From UBA6927 sp022447855 (lineage in GTDB: Bacteria > Chloroflexota > Dehalococcoidia > Lucifugimonadales > UBA6927): a stretch of 64,000 nt of DNA. Below the pieces are notes generated by a model that searched no databases, was not told the DNA's origin, and was given only the letters and a program-made list of their open reading frames with translations. The position numbers and the translations under genes are program-made. Positions 34,768 to 43,531 of this stretch are shown in pieces; position 1 is the first letter of the stretch, and each line of letters opens with the position of its first letter. The stretch covers positions 109,946 to 173,945 of the forward strand of contig JAKUTX010000002.1 in the NCBI GenBank assembly GCA_022447855.1, in the 5' to 3' direction.

Positions 34768-35859
34768 TTAAGGTTTTCGGAACCCTAGTTCGTTCAATAC
34801 TTTTTCAAGAGATTCCAGAGTCTCTTCAATTTCGATTGTTGGGGTATTTCCTAGATGGCCTATTCGGAAGATTTTCCCAGCAAGAGATCCTTGTCCACCT
34901 GCTAAAACAACGTTATGTTCATTGAGCATCTTCGAATTTAATTCGTTCCAAGAAATGTCTTTAGGTAAATTAATTGCTGTGACAGTATCAGAAGCTACAG
35001 ACTCATCTGGGAATAAAGACAATCCAATATTTTTAATTCCGTCACGAGTAAATTTAGCAATATTTGAATGATGCTCAAAGATTGAACCCATTCCGGTATC
35101 AATCATTTTCTCTAAGGCTAAATCCATTGCAAACATTACTGATATGGCAGGAGTAAAAGGCGGTTGGCCTATTTTATAATAGCTTTGGTACATTGAAACA
35201 TCGAAATAATATCGGGGCATTGTTGAATTTTTGTGAGCGTCCCACGCGTCGCTGCTAAAATGAAAGAATGCTAACCCTGGTGGAACCCCCCATCCTTTTT
35301 GAGAAGCAGTCGCTACTACATCACAATTCCATTCATCCGTTCGAACTGGAATTGATGAAACACTACTTACACCGTCTACCAATAATAACGACCCGAATTC
35401 ACCCTTAACTATTTCACTAATTTTTTCTATATTGTTTACGATTCCAGTTGAAGTTTCATTATGGGTGACTGTTACAGCTTTTGTGTCGGGGTTTTCTTTA
35501 AGACTTTTTCTGAGATTGTCTAAGTCTACGGCTTTTCCGTAAGGGGATTTTAGTTCGATGACATCAGCTCCATATATAGAGGCGATGGTCCCGAATCGTT
35601 CACCAAAGGATCCGCATGATGCATTAATCACTTTATCTTTAGGAGATAGAGTGTTTACAATTGCTGCTTCCATTCCACCAGTACCGGATGCGGTTAGAAT
35701 AAAAACTTCTGAATTGGTTTCGAAAACCTTTTTCAGTCTATCAGTGACACTGTACAAAATCTCTTTGTATTCGGGGCCACGGTGATTAATCATTTGAGAT
35801 GACATACTTGTTAAGATGTCATCGTCCACGGGGATTGGACCTGGTATTCTAAGGTTCAA
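34768..35859 (-). CDS. Class V aminotransferase (alanine-glyoxylate / serine-glyoxylate type)
   Basis: A 363-residue PLP enzyme resembling alanine-glyoxylate or serine-glyoxylate aminotransferases: RIPGPIPVDDDIL at the N-terminus, HRGPEYKEI, TASGTGGMEAAIVN for PLP phosphate binding, VDGVSSVSSIPV and the Schiff-base lysine in ATASQKGWGVPPG. It may move amino groups between glyoxylate, serine and alanine. The better start is TTG 35859 with GGAG 6 nt upstream; a TTG at 35871 also opens the frame. It is the last gene of the thrB-to-aminotransferase run. Confidence 0.85.
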   Translation of the reverse strand: MNLRIPGPIPVDDDILTSMSSQMINHRGPEYKEILYSVTDRLKKVFETNSEVFILTASGTGGMEAAIVNTLSPKDKVINASCGSFGERFGTIASIYGADVIELKSPYGKAVDLDNLRKSLKENPDTKAVTVTHNETSTGIVNNIEKISEIVKGEFGSLLLVDGVSSVSSIPVRTDEWNCDVVATASQKGWGVPPGLAFFHFSSDAWDAHKNSTMPRYYFDVSMYQSYYKIGQPPFTPAISVMFAMDLALEKMIDTGMGSIFEHHSNIAKFTRDGIKNIGLSLFPDESVASDTVTAINLPKDISWNELNSKMLNEHNVVLAGGQGSLAGKIFRIGHLGNTPTIEIEETLESLEKVLNELGFRKP

Positions 35860-35923
35860 CTCATTCTCCAAATTTAAATTGTTGTTATAAATTGTAGCAT
35901 AGCGCTAGTTCTGTTGAAATAAA

Positions 35924-36217
35924 TTATTCGAATCGAACAAATAAATCTCCAAGATACAAAACATCTTTTGGATTTAGATTTAGTTCGACTATAGATAAGT
36001 CTGAAATGATAGTTGATTTCAAGACTCGAGTATGAGTTCCAACTCCTGTAATCATTTCTAAGTTAGGGCTCCTCGCAATAGATACAGAAAATTCTTTTAT
36101 ATGCATTTGTGCCGATTCAATATTGTCGGCTAGTTTTGAGTCGACTAAAACGGTACTTAAATAAGGAGGATTTTTTTGGTTATAACGATTTAGTTTTAAG
36201 TCAGGTAAGCGTCTCAT
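35924..36217 (-). CDS. Hypothetical protein downstream of tyrS
   Basis: A 97-residue protein, start ATG 2 bp after the tyrS stop, with no family I recognise. It begins with a basic, Pro- and Tyr-containing stretch (RRLPDLKLNRYNQKNPPY) and ends with LNLNPKDVLYLGDLFVRFE. No membrane segment or Cys-rich motif. The tight spacing indicates co-translation with tyrS. It is probably real because it keeps the reading frame in a compact operon. Confidence 0.6.
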   Translation of the reverse strand: MRRLPDLKLNRYNQKNPPYLSTVLVDSKLADNIESAQMHIKEFSVSIARSPNLEMITGVGTHTRVLKSTIISDLSIVELNLNPKDVLYLGDLFVRFE

Positions 36218-36219
36218 AA

Positions 36220-37458
36220 TTAGCAGATGCGTAAAAATTTCCTTCGTCCAACGCGAAGTATCATGCCTTGAATCAAGCCTGAAGAATTAACGGGGCCATC
36301 AACAATGTTGTCAGTCGAAGAAATGGAATCATTAGAGTCTTTGGAGATTGAAATTTTCTTGACAGCGTTTTGCTTGAGTAGCCTTTTAGCTTCACTAACA
36401 CTTGATACCATTTGTGCCTCAACTAATAGCCTGCTGACATAGGAATTTTCTTGTAAATTCTGAAGGTTGTATTCAGGGATATTAAGAGGAATTTCTCCTG
36501 ATTGGACGGTTTTTTCGAAATTTTGTCTTGCAGATTTTGAAGCTTCGAGACCATGGAAATCCCTTACTATTTTAGCGGCAAGATTCTTCTTGATATCAAT
36601 AGGATTGGAAGATTCTTCTTTTAGAGACATTTTAATTTCATATATTTCCTTAAGTGGTGTATCGGTTAGACATTCCAACCATAGTGGAATCAAATTATCG
36701 GGAATTGACATAGTCTTCCCAAAAATATTTTCTGGATGTTCAGTTATTCCGATGTAGTTATTTAGACTTTTACTCATTTTTCTAACACCATCTGTGCCTG
36801 GAATTAAAGGCATAGTAAGAATGTGTTGAGCATTATGTCCTAGCATATTTTGTAGATCCCTACCTACTAGCAAGTTGAATTTTTGGTCGGTACCACCTAG
36901 CTCAACATCACTTTGAATAGCTACAGAGTCATATGCTTGTAAGATTGGATATAGTAATTCTGTTAAAGAAATAGGAAGTTGTGATTTAAAACGATTAGAG
37001 AAATCTTCGCGGGCTAAAAATTGCGCTACTGTAAAACGGCTAGTTAAATTAATTATATCCTTCAGTCGGAAGTCTGAAAACCATTCACTTTGCCACCTCA
37101 CTTCTGTTTTTTCCTTGTCAACAATTTTAAAAAATTGATCCATATATGTTTTAGCATTTTCATGTACTTGTTCTTCAGAAATCATTGGTCTAATTTCCGA
37201 TCGTCCCGATGGGTCACCAATTTGAGCAGTCCAGTCTCCTACAATTAGTACAACCATATGGCCGAGATCTTGGAATTCTCGGAGCTTCCTGAGTCCAACT
37301 GCATGCCCTAAATGTATGTCAGGTGCGCTTGGATCAAATCCCATTTTTATTCTTAAGGATTCTCCGTTTTGTATACGTTGCTTTAGTTCAGATTCGATTA
37401 CTACCTCAACAACAGATCTTGTTAATAGATTTTCGCAAATATTTCCTGTTGTGTTCAC
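36220..37458 (-). CDS. tyrS: Tyrosyl-tRNA synthetase
   Basis: A 412-residue class I synthetase with HLGH (about residues 49-52), DWTAQIGDPSGRS, ELGGTDQKFNLLVGR, KMSKS and a C-terminal S4 RNA-binding domain. It charges tRNA-Tyr. The layout resembles the TyrZ-type bacterial enzymes. The start is GTG 37458 with AAAGGA 6 nt upstream; the longer frame from TTG 37476 would place the SD inside the gene. It follows ribF by 61 bp. Confidence 0.94.
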   Translation of the reverse strand: MNTTGNICENLLTRSVVEVVIESELKQRIQNGESLRIKMGFDPSAPDIHLGHAVGLRKLREFQDLGHMVVLIVGDWTAQIGDPSGRSEIRPMISEEQVHENAKTYMDQFFKIVDKEKTEVRWQSEWFSDFRLKDIINLTSRFTVAQFLAREDFSNRFKSQLPISLTELLYPILQAYDSVAIQSDVELGGTDQKFNLLVGRDLQNMLGHNAQHILTMPLIPGTDGVRKMSKSLNNYIGITEHPENIFGKTMSIPDNLIPLWLECLTDTPLKEIYEIKMSLKEESSNPIDIKKNLAAKIVRDFHGLEASKSARQNFEKTVQSGEIPLNIPEYNLQNLQENSYVSRLLVEAQMVSSVSEAKRLLKQNAVKKISISKDSNDSISSTDNIVDGPVNSSGLIQGMILRVGRRKFLRIC

Positions 37459-37519
37459 TGCAAATCCTTTTAGCAAGTGTTATAGATGACATACCAACAA
37501 ATTGGATCAATATAAGTAA

Positions 37520-38455
37520 TTATACTGCTAGTATGTTTCTAATTGTATCAATATCAATTTGCATTTGTTTGATCAAAGAATTTTTTGAATCGAATTGTTT
37601 TTGATCTCGGATCTTTTGAAAGAACTCAATATTTATTTTTCTATTGTAGATTTCTTCATCAAAATCTAATAAATATGTTTCGATTACTAGGTCATTAAAT
37701 TCTTTGAAAGTTGGCCTATTTCCAATACTTGTGGCTCCCATCCATATTTTTTTGGTAGATATTTCATTAATAGAAACCCAAGTTGCATATATTCCATCTG
37801 GAGGGATCGCCAAATCGGAATCGATTGAAATATTGGCTGTAGGAAACCCTAATTCGGTGCCCATTTGATTACCTGTGTGCACTGTTCCAGACAATTTGAA
37901 TTTTCTCCCTAAGACTTTATTCAATGACGAGATATTTCCTATTGATAATTCTTTTCGGGCTTGTGAGCTTCTGACAGGAATTTCTTCTTCAGATAATGAA
38001 AATACTGGTACGATTTCTACTGTAAAACCTATTTCACTTCCTAGTATATTAAGCTTTTCAATTGTTCCTTCCCTATTCCTTCCAAGAGCGAAATCCGGCC
38101 CACATACTATTTGTGAAAGGTTTATTTTTTCCTTCAGAATTGAGAGAAATTCTTTTGCTGAAAGTTTTGCAAGGTCATTATCAAATGTAATCGGAATTAC
38201 AGCATCAACTTTTGTAGATGATAGATTTTTCAGTCTTTCAGATAAAGGCATCAAAAATTTTGGTTGAAATTTTTGATTGAGTACAGACATAGGATGATTT
38301 TTAAAAGTGATGATAATCGAACTTTTTGATTGGTCAAATGCAGCTTGGCGCAATTTTCCAAAAAGGGATTGATGTCCCAAATGCACGCCATCGAAAACGC
38401 CTATAGAGACAATAGAATTATCTATATTTGATGGTAGTTCCGAAAATAATTTCAT
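37520..38455 (-). CDS. ribF: Bifunctional riboflavin kinase / FAD synthetase
   Basis: A 311-residue RibF. The N-terminal FMN adenylyltransferase domain has SIGVFDGVHLGHQSL (residues 17-31), CGPDFALGRNREGT and the VRSSQARK motif. The C-terminal riboflavin kinase domain has GTVHTGNQMGTELGFPTANI and WMGATSIGNRPTF. It makes FMN and FAD, needed by the many flavoenzymes in this window. It lies 12 bp after aroH. Confidence 0.94.
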   Translation of the reverse strand: MKLFSELPSNIDNSIVSIGVFDGVHLGHQSLFGKLRQAAFDQSKSSIIITFKNHPMSVLNQKFQPKFLMPLSERLKNLSSTKVDAVIPITFDNDLAKLSAKEFLSILKEKINLSQIVCGPDFALGRNREGTIEKLNILGSEIGFTVEIVPVFSLSEEEIPVRSSQARKELSIGNISSLNKVLGRKFKLSGTVHTGNQMGTELGFPTANISIDSDLAIPPDGIYATWVSINEISTKKIWMGATSIGNRPTFKEFNDLVIETYLLDFDEEIYNRKINIEFFQKIRDQKQFDSKNSLIKQMQIDIDTIRNILAV

Positions 38456-38467
38456 TGGATTTAATTT

Positions 38468-38866
38468 TTAGGTTTTATCTGTGATGTCTTCAGCTTGTTT
38501 TTTTAAATTTTTAGCTTCATGGAGATAAATATTTTCGACATTAGTGGAATTTTTTGAAGAATTTACAAGAATCAATGCTCGAATGCATCTTGGTTGTGAT
38601 CCGGGAACATCCATATGCGGTCCATCCATTAATGCAATATTTTCCCAAGATAGCCTTACCCTTGCGGCGGTAGCAGGAAAAGCGGCATTTAGATCAGTGG
38701 TTGCAGTAAGGAATACTGCTGCAATTTCATTCAGATTGATTTCGTTTGCATCCACAATTGATTTAAGTAATTCCTCAGTTGCATCTAGAATTGCATCACT
38801 AGTGTTTTCTGTAGCTGTAGTTGCACCCCGTATGCCTAAGATGTAATTGGTTGGAGTGTTTGACAT
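38468..38866 (-). CDS. aroH: Chorismate mutase, AroH type
   Basis: A 132-residue AroH-class chorismate mutase, which rearranges chorismate to prephenate for phenylalanine and tyrosine. It has the GIRGATTATENT start, the FLTATTDLNAAFPA motif and QPRCIRALILVN, all matching the B. subtilis-type trimeric enzyme; the C-terminal tail (NSSKNSTNVENIYLHEA) is normal. It begins 1 bp after trpA. Confidence 0.92.
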   Translation of the reverse strand: MSNTPTNYILGIRGATTATENTSDAILDATEELLKSIVDANEINLNEIAAVFLTATTDLNAAFPATAARVRLSWENIALMDGPHMDVPGSQPRCIRALILVNSSKNSTNVENIYLHEAKNLKKQAEDITDKT

Positions 38867-38867
38867 T

Positions 38868-39665
38868 TTATTTAATACCTTTAATAAATTTTGACACAGT
38901 AATTACTGGATCCTCACTAGGTGCTGAATTTACAGCATCGAGCATTGCACTTGCAATTATCGCACCATCAGCAAATTGAGTTACATCTTGGAAATGCTTT
39001 TTTGTTGAAATTCCAAATCCTACCAAAATTGGTAATTCAGTAAATTTCCGAATTTTAGAAACCAATAATTGTAAATTATTAGACATGTTTGTACGAGCTC
39101 CAGTGATACCTGTCACGCTGACGCAGTAAATGAATCCTCGAGCATTCTTGCAAGATTGTTCAATTCTGGAGTCTGTACTTGTGGGAGCTAATAATGGAAT
39201 AAAGTTAATATTTTTTGAATCACAGATTTCTAGATATGGTTGTGCTTCCTCGGCAGGAACATCAGGAATAATTAATCCATCAATTCCAGCATCTGATGCA
39301 TTTGAAGCGAATCGTTCAAAACCATAATGTAAAAATGGGTTCAGATAACCCATTAATATAAGCGGAGCACTTGAGTTGGCGTTGCGGATTGCGCTTGCGG
39401 CATCTATGCATTTTGATAGGTTGATTCCATTTTGGATAGCCTTAAAGCTAGTTTTTTGAATTGTAGGACCATCTGCAAGAGGATCGCTAAAGGGCACACC
39501 AAGTTCTAACATATCACCACCATGCTTCAATATAGCTATGCCCATATCAATTGATTTTTGTTTGTCAGGGTATCCAATTGTGATGAAAGGTGATAAAACA
39601 GGACGACCTTCAGCAACTGATTTTGATAGTAGTATATCTATTCTGTTTTTGTTTAAAGTATTCAT
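38868..39665 (-). CDS. trpA: Tryptophan synthase alpha chain
   Basis: A 265-residue TrpA, which cleaves indole-3-glycerol phosphate to indole. The catalytic Glu and Asp are in MLELGVPFSDPLADGPTIQ, and the loop and phosphate-site segments IIPDVPAEEA, YCVSVTGITGAR and VGFGIS are present. It normally works with TrpB, but no trpB is in this window; it is next to aroH, a different branch of aromatic synthesis. Spacing to the CPBP gene is 7 bp. Confidence 0.95.
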   Translation of the reverse strand: MNTLNKNRIDILLSKSVAEGRPVLSPFITIGYPDKQKSIDMGIAILKHGGDMLELGVPFSDPLADGPTIQKTSFKAIQNGINLSKCIDAASAIRNANSSAPLILMGYLNPFLHYGFERFASNASDAGIDGLIIPDVPAEEAQPYLEICDSKNINFIPLLAPTSTDSRIEQSCKNARGFIYCVSVTGITGARTNMSNNLQLLVSKIRKFTELPILVGFGISTKKHFQDVTQFADGAIIASAMLDAVNSAPSEDPVITVSKFIKGIK

Positions 39666-39672
39666 CTTCCCT

Positions 39673-40377
39673 CTAGATAAGAAATCCTATCACAATTACA
39701 AGCATATTCCATAAGGAATGTGCGACGACACATGGCCAAACAGATTGAGATTTTTTATACAACCAAGCTAAACAAATACCTAGAAGAAACACGGGGATTA
39801 ATGCGCTAGGTTCTAAATGCATTAATGAAAATAAGATACTTGAAATTATTGAAGCGACTAAGTATCTGTATTTCATTGAAATTATTGGGATTAAAAAATT
39901 CCTGAAAAGCAGTTCTTCATTGAAAGGTGCCCATAGAACTACTATCAGGATATTAAAAAACAAACTTTTGCCGCTGCCTAAAAAAAAGATTTGGTCATTC
40001 GGTGAAGGAGGCATTAGCCATGGAATTTGTAATGTTTGGACCAGTATTCCATATAAAATTGAAGAACTCATCATTAGCAAAATACAAAATAAAATTATCT
40101 TCCAATATTGATGCCAATCTCGAAGTGGAAAATTTAGATTTAGTTTGATTCGATTATTGTTTCGTTTATAAAACCAAATTAATATTCCAGGGATAATCAA
40201 ATATGTTACGAATGCGAAAAAGGGATTTATTGAAGATGATTCATTCTCTATATTTGATAGTAATCCTACGAAAATTGAGATTGTTGTAAATCCGATTATT
40301 ATTCCTGCGAATGAAATGAAAGCATCATAGAAAAGGTTTTTTCTTGATGGAATGCTGGTTTCTGATGTTTGTTTCAA
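39673..40377 (-). CDS. CPBP-family intramembrane metalloprotease
   Basis: A 234-residue membrane protein with about six to eight segments. The CPBP (Abi) motifs are in order: N-E-E-L-L-F-R in APFNEELLFRNFLI, F-S-L-M-H in ILFSLMHLEPSA, and HSLWN near the C-terminus. These provide the Glu and His ligands of a Rce1-like protease. Bacterial members process prenylated or self-immunity peptides, and their substrate here is unknown. The start is TTG 40377, with no strong SD. It precedes trpA by 7 bp. Confidence 0.8.
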   Translation of the reverse strand: MKQTSETSIPSRKNLFYDAFISFAGIIIGFTTISIFVGLLSNIENESSSINPFFAFVTYLIIPGILIWFYKRNNNRIKLNLNFPLRDWHQYWKIILFCILLMMSSSILYGILVQTLQIPWLMPPSPNDQIFFLGSGKSLFFNILIVVLWAPFNEELLFRNFLIPIISMKYRYLVASIISSILFSLMHLEPSALIPVFLLGICLAWLYKKSQSVWPCVVAHSLWNMLVIVIGFLI

Positions 40378-40417
40378 AGGAAGTTTTAGCTTAGATTATG
40401 ATTTGTAATTATTAGTT

Positions 40418-41047
40418 TTATGCCCATTCAACATCGCCGCAAAGACTAGTATCATGCGATTTAGATTGAAATATCTTAAATTCGGCAAGACTTTTACTTA
40501 ATGTGCTTCCTTCTCCATGGCCAGGATGGAATTGAATAGAGTCGTCTAGTGTAAATAATTTTTCTGTAATGGATTGAACGATCTGACGAAAATTTTCTGG
40601 AGTTTGTGTTTTCCCTGGACCTCCAGGAAAGAGAGTGTCGCCTGTAAAAAGCTGCTTATTTATTAAAAAACATGTTGACCCTGGTGTGTGTCCAGGCGTG
40701 TGAATAGCTTTGATTTTTAAATTTCCTATCGAGAAAACTTGACCATCAATGATTTTATAATCAGGCTCAGTCGGCAGTGCATTAGCGTCATGTTCGCCAA
40801 TACCTGAATCAGTTTTTAAGGCGTTCAATACTTCAGAGTAGCCATAAATATGGTCCATGTGATTGTGCGTGATTAAAATTGTTTTTGGAGTGGTTTCCAA
40901 ACTGGCTGTTATTAGTTTCTCGGGATCCATTGGGGTGTCAATAATAATACTTTCATTTGTTTCTTTGCATATCAGAATATAAGCATTATTGTCATAAGGT
41001 CCGCATTTGATTCTCTCAATAATTATTTGTTCATCTGAGTAATACAT
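40418..41047 (-). CDS. MBL-fold metallo-hydrolase (glyoxalase II-like)
   Basis: A 209-residue metallo-beta-lactamase-fold hydrolase with the metal motif H-N-H-M-D-H in LITHNHMDHIYG, then the HTPGHTPGSTCFLI segment, FTGDTLFPGGPG and HPGHGEGS. These four match the glyoxalase II-like thioester hydrolases. The substrate is not predictable. ATG start at 41047, 36 bp after the TPR gene. Confidence 0.85.
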   Translation of the reverse strand: MYYSDEQIIIERIKCGPYDNNAYILICKETNESIIIDTPMDPEKLITASLETTPKTILITHNHMDHIYGYSEVLNALKTDSGIGEHDANALPTEPDYKIIDGQVFSIGNLKIKAIHTPGHTPGSTCFLINKQLFTGDTLFPGGPGKTQTPENFRQIVQSITEKLFTLDDSIQFHPGHGEGSTLSKSLAEFKIFQSKSHDTSLCGDVEWA

Positions 41048-41082
41048 TTTAGATCCTTAATCTTTTAAAGTTAACAATTATT

Positions 41083-41916
41083 CTATGTTTCAAATTCTAT
41101 ATTTTCGATGATTTTTTCCATATTTGGCTCAAAGAAGGTATCATCTCCTGGCTCAGTATCATCATTGGACCAATCTTTCATATATGTGGCATCAATTTCC
41201 TTTAATTCTCTTTCGGCTATTGCTCTGGACAGGTTGCGTCTTGATTCAGAAAAATTGTTGGATGATTTATCAATGCTTGGGAAAGATATGATGCTTTTTT
41301 GTGAAGGAGATTTGAAAGTCTCTCGTAAGATAATGTTGATCCAATTGTCACCGCAACTAATAATAGAAGCAGAGTATTTGTTACCGCCATTGATCAATCG
41401 TATTATTCTAGCACCAAGCTTTGTGTCAATTTCTCCTATTTTGTTTCCAGAATCGTCACAAGCTATTAATATATTTCGATTTTGTTGCAATTTCATGTCT
41501 TCTCCAGGTGCTAGTTGCAATAATACTGTGGGTTTTGCCACTTTTTTTAGAGAAACCACGCAACTTTTTCCGCTACCTTCAATAAATGTATTTGAATTGG
41601 AAGGTCTCTGAGATTGAATATTCGGAATTTTTGAATTAATGAATTTTAATCTTTCTAAATTTTTGACAGCAATATGATTTCCAGGAGACAAATTTAAAAC
41701 GTTTTGAAATGTAACTTTTGCATTTTTAATATCTCCAAGTTCACTGAAAGATTTACCCAGTCTGTTTAGGGCATCTAGATCATTAGGGAAAATTGAAAGG
41801 ATATCTTGGTTGGCATTTATTGCATGTTTCCATTGACCATGCATAGCAAAATTAATTGCAAGCTTTGTCTTTTTTTGGCGGATTTTTTCGAGATCCTTTT
41901 TTTGAGCTATTGCCAA
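41083..41916 (-). CDS. TPR-containing protein of unknown function
   Basis: A 277-residue cytoplasmic protein. Residues about 15-100 hold two or three TPR repeats (AINFAMHGQWKHAINANQDI, ALNRLGKSFSELGDIKNAK). The remainder is strand-rich with a variable linker around residues 100-120 and ends with an acidic helix (EPNMEKIIENIEFE). It may act as a scaffold; the C-terminal part has no match I can name. The start is TTG 41916, supported by GGAGG 6 nt upstream. It lies 80 bp after the GT2 fusion gene. Confidence 0.65.
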   Translation of the reverse strand: MAIAQKKDLEKIRQKKTKLAINFAMHGQWKHAINANQDILSIFPNDLDALNRLGKSFSELGDIKNAKVTFQNVLNLSPGNHIAVKNLERLKFINSKIPNIQSQRPSNSNTFIEGSGKSCVVSLKKVAKPTVLLQLAPGEDMKLQQNRNILIACDDSGNKIGEIDTKLGARIIRLINGGNKYSASIISCGDNWINIILRETFKSPSQKSIISFPSIDKSSNNFSESRRNLSRAIAERELKEIDATYMKDWSNDDTEPGDDTFFEPNMEKIIENIEFET

Positions 41917-41996
41917 GACTTACCTCCAAAGATTGTGTAAAGGAATTAACCTCGTGGCGAATTGTAGTTCATTGGGTATAGTTAAATGCAATAGGT

Positions 41997-43520
41997 TTAT
42001 ACGGTTGGTTTTTTAATTTTGTTTAATATTCTTAGTGTTGAAAGTCTCCAAAGAGCCTCAAAAATTATATGGATTGACATTTTTGAGTCTCCGCGTAGGC
42101 GATCAAAAAATGTAATTGGGTATTCTTTTATCCTAAAATTTTTGCGTTCCATTATGAAAGCGACTTCGGCTTGAAAACCAAATCCATTAGATTGGATTGT
42201 AGAAAAATCGATTTGTTTTAGGCTCTCTGACCTGTAAGCTTTGAATCCTGATGTGGCATCATGTGTTTTGATTCCTGCGGCCAATCTAATTCCGAAATTG
42301 GCTATACTACTTAGCATTTTGCGTTTAAAATCCCAATTTTTATCTAGTCCTCCTCCCTCTATATATCTTGATCCGACTACACAGTCATTATTTGTCAGGT
42401 GATTGATTAACTCTTTTACATATTCAGGTTTGTGCGAAAGGTCAGCATCCATTTGCACGACAATTTCAGCACCTTGATTTAGCGCGCTTGTAAACCCCTC
42501 TATGTATGCACTTCCGAGGCCTGATTTCCTGGTTCGGTGGATTAATTGGATTTTATTGGGTTCAAATTTTTTCGAAACTCTTTTAATTGTTTCACTTGTT
42601 CCATCAGGCGAATTGTCATCAACGAAGATAATTCGCAAATTTGTTAAATCTAAATTTATTAATCTGTCTGTAAGTTCTGAAATATTTTCTGCTTCGTTGA
42701 AAGTAGGGATTACAACAAAAATGGAATTTTTAGAGTTGTATTTGTTCTCCTGATTTTCGGACCGATATACTAAATTATATTTTCCTTTGAAGCTTTTCCA
42801 TTTGATTTTTATTGAATCTCTAATCATTAAAAATGGGTCTCTGAAGGGACGTACCTTGCTATTGAGATTATGATGCCATTCTATCGGAAGTTCCTGGATT
42901 TTGATTTGATTTTGTTTTGAAGCGATATGCATTAATTCCACATCGAATCCAAATCCTACAATTTCTAATTGTTTGAAAAGAAAATTTGCAATTGGAGCAC
43001 TAAATGATTTGAAACCGCATTGAGTATCTTGAAATTTGTTAATTCCAAGTAGCCGTAGCCAAAAATTAAATATTCTTCCTCTGATATGTCTGAAATGAGG
43101 CTCTTCGAAGCGTTTAGAACCTTCAATTTCTCTTGATCCGATCGTAATGTCAAAACCATCCTGGTACGATTGGATAAAGTTATCAATGAAATTGACTGGC
43201 ATGGAGAGATCGGCATCGCACATCAGCCTTAGTTCTCCTTTAGCAGCAAGCATGCCAGTTCTCACAGCAGCGCCTTTCCCAAGATGAGAATTTTTAATTA
43301 GATGGAAGCTTCTGTTTTCCAAAATGGAAGCTTCTACTATTTCAGTAGTATTGTCGTTACTACCATCGTCAACAATGATGATTTCCCAAGAAAAAATCTG
43401 TGAATCAAGAAAAGTTTTAATGGTTTTAAGAGTTTTATGTATTTCAGCAGATTCGTTGAACGCGGGGACAATAATTGATAGAAAAGGGTCGGATACTATG
43501 TGGTTTCTTTTGTTAGCCAT
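41997..43520 (-). CDS. Tandem GT2 glycosyltransferase fusion (dolichyl/polyprenyl-phosphate type)
   Basis: A 507-residue protein made of two GT2 domains in one chain. The first (residues about 10-245) has IVPAFNESAEIHKTL, IIIVDDGSND, DADLSMP, GSREIEGS and FQDTQCGFKSF, like ALG5/polyprenyl-phosphate glucosyltransferases. The second (about 268-507) has VVIPTFNEAENISEL, IIFVDDNSPDGT, QMDADLSHKPEY and GSRYIEGG, like polyprenol-phosphate mannose synthases. Both keep their DxD residues, so both may be active. No membrane segment is obvious. The domains could build lipid-linked sugars from a shared carrier (inference). It lies 11 bp after lysC. Confidence 0.85.
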   Translation of the reverse strand: MANKRNHIVSDPFLSIIVPAFNESAEIHKTLKTIKTFLDSQIFSWEIIIVDDGSNDNTTEIVEASILENRSFHLIKNSHLGKGAAVRTGMLAAKGELRLMCDADLSMPVNFIDNFIQSYQDGFDITIGSREIEGSKRFEEPHFRHIRGRIFNFWLRLLGINKFQDTQCGFKSFSAPIANFLFKQLEIVGFGFDVELMHIASKQNQIKIQELPIEWHHNLNSKVRPFRDPFLMIRDSIKIKWKSFKGKYNLVYRSENQENKYNSKNSIFVVIPTFNEAENISELTDRLINLDLTNLRIIFVDDNSPDGTSETIKRVSKKFEPNKIQLIHRTRKSGLGSAYIEGFTSALNQGAEIVVQMDADLSHKPEYVKELINHLTNNDCVVGSRYIEGGGLDKNWDFKRKMLSSIANFGIRLAAGIKTHDATSGFKAYRSESLKQIDFSTIQSNGFGFQAEVAFIMERKNFRIKEYPITFFDRLRGDSKMSIHIIFEALWRLSTLRILNKIKKPTV

Positions 43521-43531
43521 TAAAAAATTTG

